The position numbers and the translations under genes are program-made. Shown piece after piece: positions 7,271 through 12,193 of a stretch of 12,193 nucleotides of DNA. Below the pieces are notes generated by a model. The model ran no database searches and was not told the DNA's origin. It was given only the letters and a program-made list of their open reading frames with translations. Each line of letters opens with the position of its first letter. Within the stretch, counting starts at the first letter, position 1. This DNA is from Prevotellaceae bacterium (lineage in GTDB: Bacteria; Bacteroidota; Bacteroidia; Bacteroidales; Bacteroidaceae), in assembly GCA_030523505.1 (NCBI GenBank), contig JAUNIK010000002.1, positions 1-12,193 on the forward strand, written 5' to 3'.

Positions 7271-10200
7271 TTAGAAATTAAGTTGTAACTGCAAGGTGTA
7301 TCGACCGCAGAGCGGATAAGCGCGACCACAAGATGTTGCCTGCTCTGGATCGTATATCTTGACAGAATCCCATACACCAAGGTTCTCACACATAAGCTGA
7401 ATATCTATCGACTGCATGCCCATCTTGTTGATGAACGGAGCCTTGGCACGATAGTTCAGACTGACTTCCTGAAGACGGAGATAACGTGCATCGTCCATCC
7501 AGAATGTCGAAGGCTTGGTGTTGTTGCTGTTGTTGCCGTAGTGCAAGCGAGGGAATCGTGCATTAGGATTTTCGGTCGAAGGATTGCCTGAGAATTCTGC
7601 CGATGTCCAACGGTTGTCTCTGTCGTAGGCAAGGGCAAGCACATTACCCTGGAAACCACGGTTGAATGGCATATATCCATCAAAGTTGCTGCCGTCGCTG
7701 CCTCCATAGAGGAAGTAGTTATGACCGGTTCCCTTGAAGAGGACATTCAGTGTGAAACCTTTATAGTCGGCTGAGAAACCGAAACCGTACATGAACTGAG
7801 GAATACCGGCGAAGGCAAACAGTGGAACCTTGTCATCGTCGTTGATCTTTCCATCGCCGTTCACATCTTTATATTTTATATCGCCCGGGAGAACGGTACC
7901 GAACTGTGATGGACTCATATCGATGTCTTCCTGCGACTTGAAGAGTCCCAACGCGATGAAACCACGCTGCACATTATTGGCGTAACCGTTCTTCTCGAGA
8001 TACTGATATGGCTGTTTTGGTTCCTCCCAGTTGAGAATCTTGTTCTTCGAGAGGGTGAAGTTTCCACGGAGTGTGAGGTGGAAATCCTTGCCAAACTTCT
8101 GATAATATTCGAAATTACCATCACCGCCCCAACTCTTCATGCTACCTACGTTACCATAAGGCATGCTGGTGAGTCCAACATACGAAGGTACCTGTGTGCG
8201 TTGCTGGAAGATAGCATCACGACGGTCAACGAAATAGTCGAGGGTTGCTGAGAACTTATCCTTGAAGAGGTGGAAATCAACACCGACATCCATCTTCTTT
8301 GCCTTCTCCCACACGAGGTTGTCGGCTCCTACCTGACTCTCGGCAAGTGTGCCTACACCGCCCCAAGGTGTTGTGCCTTCTCCCTCACTGATGAGTGTGA
8401 GGTAAGGGAAACGGGTTGATGCAATCTGGTCATTACCTACGATACCATACGAACCACGGAACTTCAGGAATGTGAGCCATGGCAGATTGTCCTGCACAAA
8501 CTTATATGCTGTTGGAACCCAAGCCAACGCTGCCGATGGGAAGAAACCGTACTGGCGACCTGGCTGGAAGTTCTCCGAACCAGTAAGACCGAAGTTGGCA
8601 TCAATGAAGTATGTATCCTTGTAACCATAGTTGATACGGCCTGAAAGCGACTGGTAACGCTTTGGAATAGCATTCATACTGCTTGTAGCACCTGATTCCG
8701 CAGTGTCCTGACAGTAGTAGTAGAGCAAAGCTCCGATACTATGGTCGTTGAACTTACGATCGTAGTTCACACTGGCATCGAAATACCACTTTCTCCAACT
8801 CCATGATGCACTGTTATAACCGATACTCTTGGCTATGACACGGTTTGAGAGAATCAGTTCACCTGCTTGGTTACGACCTGTTGCCATATAGAGGGCAGGC
8901 TTCTTAAAGCGGCTCTCACCGAACATCGACTGGTTATCGAACGATCCTTGGATCTTTGCACGCAAGCCCTTGGTAATCATCGACAGATCCTGCTCGATGG
9001 CAACAGTAATCATATTGCGGAAATTCTGCTGGCGAGTAGTACCAGTGTAGTTGAGCAGTACGTATGGCGAAATCTCATCACCATCGTTTGTTGCTGGGAG
9101 ATAACCGTTGGAATAACGGAGTGGATACATCACAGGGGTTGTCTTTGCCTGTGATGACCAAATCCAGTCGGTCATGCTGAGCGAACTGAATCCCTCACCC
9201 ATGCTCGGACGGTCGTTGACTGAGAGATAACTGGTACCACCGAGATAAACCTTGGTTGTCTTGGTGAGGTTGATATCAAGGTTCATACGGTAGTTATATG
9301 TGTTATAGCCTACACCGTTCTTATATGGACTGTCATCAGCCATCTTATAAGCCGACGACTCGTTCGACATACCGAGCGAAGCAAAATAGCGGGCAATAGA
9401 GCCACCACCCTGGGCACTCACATAATAAGTCTTCTGGATAGAGTTCTTGTTGAGCAACTCATCCTGCCAGTTGATATTCGGGTAGAGATCAGGATCAAGG
9501 TTATAGCGGAAAATGTCCATCTCGACATCCGAATAAATCGGTGCCATCGACGACTGTACAGCTGCCTCGTTGGCGAGTTCTGCATAACGGGTGGCATCAA
9601 GATACTCTGGCAGACGCTTCAAATGAGAGATGGTATAGTTTGCACGGGCTGTGATATGCAACTTCTGTTCAAGTCCTCGCTTGGTGGTAACAATCACAAC
9701 ACCGTTAGCACCACGGTTACCATAGACTGCTGTTGCTGAAGCATCCTTGAGCACAGAGAAACTCTCAACATCGGCAGCCTCCACCTGACTGAGATCGCCT
9801 TCAAGACCATCGATAAGTACCAAAGCGGCACTGTTGGCTCCGAAGGTTCCGATACCACGAACCCAGAACTCAGAGATATTCTTTCCAGGTTCACCACTGC
9901 TCTGCACACCGATCACACCGGCAACACGACCAGCAAGGGTATTGACGATATTAGTGGCAGGCTTTTCCAACTGCTTTGGATCGATGGTGGTGATAGCACC
10001 AGCAACGGATACCTTACGCTGGGTACCCATACCTACTACAACGACTTCGTCAACATCCGAGCTCTTCTCTTTGAGAACAATCTTCACCGTTGTCTCCTTT
10101 TTGGTGAAACGGTACTGAGCCGATTCAAAGCCCACATACGACACAACGATATTGTCGTACATGCTGACTTTCATACTGAAATTACCGTCAAGGTCAGACA

Positions 10201-10375
10201 CTGCACCCATACCCGGTTTATCCTTAATGGTGATTGTAGCACCAATGACCGGTTCATCGTAAGTATCCACGATAGTACCCTTGACAACAAAAGTCTCGCT
10301 TTCCTGGGCGTGCACCGTTACCGAAGGAACGAACGCCGCAAGGAAAAGCACAAGGAATATATATAATTTGTTCAT
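7271..10375 (-). CDS. susC-like: SusC/RagA-type TonB-dependent outer-membrane transporter
   Basis: A 1034-residue outer-membrane beta-barrel importer for oligosaccharides, energised by TonB. A signal peptide ends VHA at residue 23. A carboxypeptidase-regulatory-like (CarboxypepD_reg) domain covers about 30-102 (VVKGTIVDTYDEPVIGATI). The TonB box region (DEVVVVGMG, 109-117) is followed by the plug, about 120-235, with RGIGTFGAN and the SusC-family stretch SVLKDASATAVYGNRGANGV. The barrel follows, with a DVNGDGKINDDD loop (837-848) that looks like a calcium-binding turn, and the protein ends in a terminal Phe as expected for an outer-membrane barrel. There is no N-terminal STN domain, so it does not look like a transporter that signals to an anti-sigma factor. 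It starts 13 bases after the NHL lipoprotein gene and is followed by susD after 30 bases. Confidence 0.98.
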   Translation of the reverse strand: MNKLYIFLVLFLAAFVPSVTVHAQESETFVVKGTIVDTYDEPVIGATITIKDKPGMGAVSDLDGNFSMKVSMYDNIVVSYVGFESAQYRFTKKETTVKIVLKEKSSDVDEVVVVGMGTQRKVSVAGAITTIDPKQLEKPATNIVNTLAGRVAGVIGVQSSGEPGKNISEFWVRGIGTFGANSAALVLIDGLEGDLSQVEAADVESFSVLKDASATAVYGNRGANGVVIVTTKRGLEQKLHITARANYTISHLKRLPEYLDATRYAELANEAAVQSSMAPIYSDVEMDIFRYNLDPDLYPNINWQDELLNKNSIQKTYYVSAQGGGSIARYFASLGMSNESSAYKMADDSPYKNGVGYNTYNYRMNLDINLTKTTKVYLGGTSYLSVNDRPSMGEGFSSLSMTDWIWSSQAKTTPVMYPLRYSNGYLPATNDGDEISPYVLLNYTGTTRQQNFRNMITVAIEQDLSMITKGLRAKIQGSFDNQSMFGESRFKKPALYMATGRNQAGELILSNRVIAKSIGYNSASWSWRKWYFDASVNYDRKFNDHSIGALLYYYCQDTAESGATSSMNAIPKRYQSLSGRINYGYKDTYFIDANFGLTGSENFQPGRQYGFFPSAALAWVPTAYKFVQDNLPWLTFLKFRGSYGIVGNDQIASTRFPYLTLISEGEGTTPWGGVGTLAESQVGADNLVWEKAKKMDVGVDFHLFKDKFSATLDYFVDRRDAIFQQRTQVPSYVGLTSMPYGNVGSMKSWGGDGNFEYYQKFGKDFHLTLRGNFTLSKNKILNWEEPKQPYQYLEKNGYANNVQRGFIALGLFKSQEDIDMSPSQFGTVLPGDIKYKDVNGDGKINDDDKVPLFAFAGIPQFMYGFGFSADYKGFTLNVLFKGTGHNYFLYGGSDGSNFDGYMPFNRGFQGNVLALAYDRDNRWTSAEFSGNPSTENPNARFPRLHYGNNSNNTKPSTFWMDDARYLRLQEVSLNYRAKAPFINKMGMQSIDIQLMCENLGVWDSVKIYDPEQATSCGRAYPLCGRYTLQLQLNF

Positions 10376-10388
10376 AGTGTTTTCTATA

Positions 10389-11774
10389 TTATTCTATTGC
10401 AACACGGCGAATGGCATGATTGTCGCCATCACCAACATACAGGATATCATCCTTGTCAATACACAGACCTGCTGGCTTGTTGAACTTTGCCACCTCGTTA
10501 GTACCATTCACATAGCCCGGCTGTCCAGGCAATCCGGCAACAGTCGAAACGAAACCAGTCTTGAGATTGATCTTACGGATACAATGGTTGTTGCAGTCAC
10601 ACACATAGAGGTTGCCCTCACTGTCCTTCACCATCTGGCGAGGATTGTTGAACTGTGCCTGTGCCAGAGTACCATCAAGATATCCACCACCGCCTGATGC
10701 TGCACCAGCGAGAATACTATACTTTCCCGTTGTCACATCCATCTTGTAGATGCAGTTCTTGCTTGTGTTGGTATAATAGAGCAGGTTTGGAGTATCCTTG
10801 TCGAACACCATACCGAAAGTCTCGCCGTCCTTTGTGTCAACAGCAGTACCAGCAGGCTGACCGCTCATTTCGTTATATACGAGTGTAAGACGGGTGCCAG
10901 TTGCTGTTACCGGGTCAAAACAATAGAAGTCGCCACCCAGCACACGGCTATAGAATTTACCATCAGCAGGGTTCATAGCCGCTGCACGACGAGCACCCCA
11001 GATACCCATACCATCGACAAGAAATTTTGTATCATCATAAACAACATTTCCCTTGCCCATGTACGCAAAGTTGTTCGTACGGTCGTAGTACCAATACTCG
11101 TTATTACCAAGGTTTGCCTGCATGTGATATACACGGTCGTTCACATCATCATAGCACACCCAAGGGCGAGTGAGGAAGATACCCAACTCATCAATCTTCA
11201 CCAACTTTCCTGACTCCACGTTAGCAACATAACGGAAGAATTTGGCATCACCAGCGTCAATCTCGAAATAGATATTCAAGTCGCGATCCACACAGATACC
11301 ACCGTCGATGCTCGCCTTGAACTGAGCCTCCGACAGGTTTGTGATTGCACCAGGATTAGTCTGGGCACTCGCATCACCGCCACAGATGGTACTGATATTT
11401 GTCTGTATCTGATAGTCGAACACCTTATCAAATACACCCTCCTGATCACCAATCTTCACCTTAATCTTCACATTCTCACCCGGCAGACGAGGAGCAAGCA
11501 CAAGGATATGATCGTCATTGACATTGATTACTGGGGCTTCCTTCTCATTGAAGAACACCCTTACCTCATCTTTGTTGGAACCGAAATTCTGTCCTTTGAG
11601 CACCACCTGTGTAGAGATAGGGCCGCCCTCAGGGTAGAACTGTTCACAGACAATCGGCTTAGTAGGGTCGTAGTCCGAGCCGCCCCCCTCATCGTTGCCA
11701 CATGACGTAACAGCAAAGCCTAAGCACAACAGGCAAGAAGCCAACCAGACCAGTTTTACTTTTTGCATAATCAT
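10389..11774 (-). CDS. IPT/TIG-domain and NHL-repeat lipoprotein, first gene of the operon
   Basis: A 461-residue lipoprotein with lipobox VTSC (Cys25), followed by a Gly/Asp-rich linker. Residues 41-122 form an IPT/TIG immunoglobulin-like domain (YPEGGPISTQVVLKGQNFG, then a VRVFFN strand). The remainder looks like a beta-propeller made of NHL-type repeats; the clearest are 375-403 (FNNPRQMVKDSEGNLYVCD) and 431-458 (FNKPAGLCIDKDDILYVGD, then HAIRRV), with a degenerate one near 152-171. IPT plus NHL lipoproteins recur in PULs and are thought to be surface glycan-binding proteins; no enzymatic motif is seen. The start at 11774 is followed by a second ATG two codons later (11768), so the exact start is uncertain, with little effect on the signal peptide. 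It lies about 64 bases below a predicted transcription start and 13 bases before susC. Being first, ahead of susC, is a less usual position for such a protein. Confidence 0.88.
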   Translation of the reverse strand: MIMQKVKLVWLASCLLCLGFAVTSCGNDEGGGSDYDPTKPIVCEQFYPEGGPISTQVVLKGQNFGSNKDEVRVFFNEKEAPVINVNDDHILVLAPRLPGENVKIKVKIGDQEGVFDKVFDYQIQTNISTICGGDASAQTNPGAITNLSEAQFKASIDGGICVDRDLNIYFEIDAGDAKFFRYVANVESGKLVKIDELGIFLTRPWVCYDDVNDRVYHMQANLGNNEYWYYDRTNNFAYMGKGNVVYDDTKFLVDGMGIWGARRAAAMNPADGKFYSRVLGGDFYCFDPVTATGTRLTLVYNEMSGQPAGTAVDTKDGETFGMVFDKDTPNLLYYTNTSKNCIYKMDVTTGKYSILAGAASGGGGYLDGTLAQAQFNNPRQMVKDSEGNLYVCDCNNHCIRKINLKTGFVSTVAGLPGQPGYVNGTNEVAKFNKPAGLCIDKDDILYVGDGDNHAIRRVAIE

Positions 11775-11815
11775 GACTGTTTTAAGTTATTGTTATTTTT
11801 CACATTTTCTAATTG

Positions 11816-11833
11816 TCCTCCGTTTTCGGGGAA
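11816..11833 (-). other. Possible stem-loop at the 5' end of the operon leader
   Basis: On the minus strand TTCCCCG (11833-11827) and CGGAGGA (11822-11816) can pair into a 7-base-pair stem with one C/A mismatch and one G/U pair around an AAAA loop. It would lie within the first two dozen bases of the predicted transcript, where a hairpin could protect the messenger RNA. No run of U follows, so it does not look like a terminator. Confidence 0.35.
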
Positions 11834-11841
11834 CTACCTTG

Positions 11842-11874
11842 CAAAGGTACCAAAAAGAAAACCATTAATGCAAA
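11842..11874 (-). promoter_or_regulatory. Predicted Bacteroidota-type promoter for the PUL operon
   Basis: Read on the minus strand, a TTTG (-33 element, 11874-11871) is followed after 21 bases by TACCTTTG (11849-11842). The second element is an exact match to the TAnnTTTG -7 consensus, and the spacing fits the 19-21 bases known for the primary sigma factor of Bacteroides. Transcription would begin near 11838, giving a leader of about 64 bases before the first gene. No competing match of this quality was found on the minus strand of the intergenic region by eye. Confidence 0.75.
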
Positions 11875-11879
11875 GAACC

Positions 11880-11908
11880 GAACCAAATATTATAAATATT
11901 GAACCAAA
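11880..11908. promoter_or_regulatory. Tandem 8-base direct repeat upstream of the promoter, putative activator site
   Basis: GAACCAAA occurs twice on the plus strand, at 11880-11887 and 11901-11908; on the operon strand it reads TTTGGTTC. The starts are 21 bases apart, two turns of the helix, separated by an AT-only 13-base spacer. A third partial copy, GAACC, abuts the proximal repeat at 11875-11879 and reaches the -33 element. Relative to the predicted start these are centred near -45 and -66, where a dimeric activator such as a hybrid two-component regulator would be expected. The repeats are seen directly; the role is inferred. Confidence 0.5.
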
Positions 11909-12124
11909 AGTCTTTTCACTCGCTACGATTAGTTCGATTTTTATATTGCCCTCCATTTTTGAAACAAAAAAAAGGAGCCCCCATTGGTGGAGATTATCAG
12001 GAAATCATTTTTCACAATAACCCTATCGGCACAGAATTTTACGGTTAAGCCTAAATAGAATCAATAAAAAATACTGATTACGCAAGAAAATGCATTTTGA
12101 TGATGCTTTTTAGGTTTTTCTTTA

Positions 12125-12132
12125 TAATTTTG
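12125..12132 (+). promoter_or_regulatory. Candidate -7 element of a divergent plus-strand promoter
   Basis: TAATTTTG is an exact match to TAnnTTTG. The nearest upstream TTTG (12096-12099) is 25 bases away, longer than the 19-21 expected, so the promoter is only a candidate. A start near 12136 would give a leader leading into the A-rich run at the right edge. Confidence 0.3.
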
Positions 12133-12193
12133 TGGCGCTTTGGATGATTCCAATAATTAGTGATTTATAACCTAATAAAATTTAAAAACAAAT

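Larger units (their letters stand above)
11775..12193. other. Intergenic region upstream of the PUL operon, non-coding
   Basis: These 419 AT-rich bases hold no credible gene. The left third carries the operon leader, promoter and repeat described separately. The stretch from about 11910 to 12120 shows only short inverted repeats (AATCA/TGATT around 12059-12079, GCAT/ATGC around 12092-12106) that may be chance. The right end, ending in an A-rich run with no Shine-Dalgarno, resembles the region just before a start codon in this phylum, so a plus-strand gene may begin just outside the window. Confidence 0.7.

Noticed and set aside
10281..10697. A 138-codon plus-strand open frame across the junction between the NHL lipoprotein and SusC genes
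   Set aside because: Both minus-strand genes are well supported and the translation resembles nothing known.
11966..11990. A possible minus-strand terminator: a 5-pair stem (CCACC with GGGGG) near a run of eight T
   Set aside because: The stem is short and has a mismatch, and four bases separate it from the T run. It could end transcription of a gene to the right, but the evidence is too weak to call.
11763..12020. An 85-codon plus-strand open frame in the intergenic region
   Set aside because: It starts inside the NHL lipoprotein gene, runs through the promoter and repeats, and has no signal or domain.
1..12193. tRNA, rRNA, CRISPR array, insertion sequence or phage genes
   Set aside because: None seen. 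The window is occupied by seven protein genes and one intergenic region, with no transposase, integrase or regularly spaced repeat array.

Overview
The window looks like one end of a polysaccharide utilization locus (PUL) from a member of the Bacteroidota, most likely order Bacteroidales and perhaps Prevotella-like. The evidence is an adjacent SusC/SusD pair, several surface lipoproteins, gene starts preceded by A-rich leaders rather than Shine-Dalgarno sequences, and a promoter that fits the Bacteroides-type TTTG / TAnnTTTG consensus. Genus and species cannot be fixed from the sequence alone.

All seven genes lie on the minus strand and are read from right to left, with only 8 to 30 bases between neighbours, so they very probably form one operon of more than 11.8 kb that continues past the left edge. 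In order of transcription they are: an IPT/TIG-plus-NHL-repeat lipoprotein (11774-10389), a SusC-type TonB-dependent transporter (10375-7271), a SusD-type glycan-binding lipoprotein (7240-5237), a DUF1735/DUF4361-type lipoprotein (5213-4209), a beta-propeller-like lipoprotein resembling DUF5005/DUF4185 proteins (4200-2884), a complete GH92 alpha-mannosidase (2863-542), and the first 172 residues of a second, clearly different GH92 enzyme (517 to beyond position 1).

The inferred job is capture and breakdown of an alpha-mannose-rich glycan such as a high-mannose N-glycan or fungal mannan. The lipoproteins would sit on the cell surface and bind the glycan, SusC/SusD would import oligosaccharides, and the two GH92 enzymes, which have ordinary signal peptides and no lipidation cysteine, would trim mannose in the periplasm. 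No recognised endo-acting enzyme is visible in the window. Either it lies further left, or the propeller-like lipoprotein fills that role, or the cell imports fragments released by others.

The last 419 bases (11775-12193) are non-coding. They hold a well-formed promoter for the operon and, just upstream of it, two exact copies of an 8-base repeat set 21 bases apart that look like an activator site. At the far right are weaker signs of a divergent plus-strand gene starting just outside the window. The region is a well-formed but recognisable PUL. The least explained parts are the propeller-like lipoprotein, the NHL lipoprotein at the head of the operon, and the putative operator.
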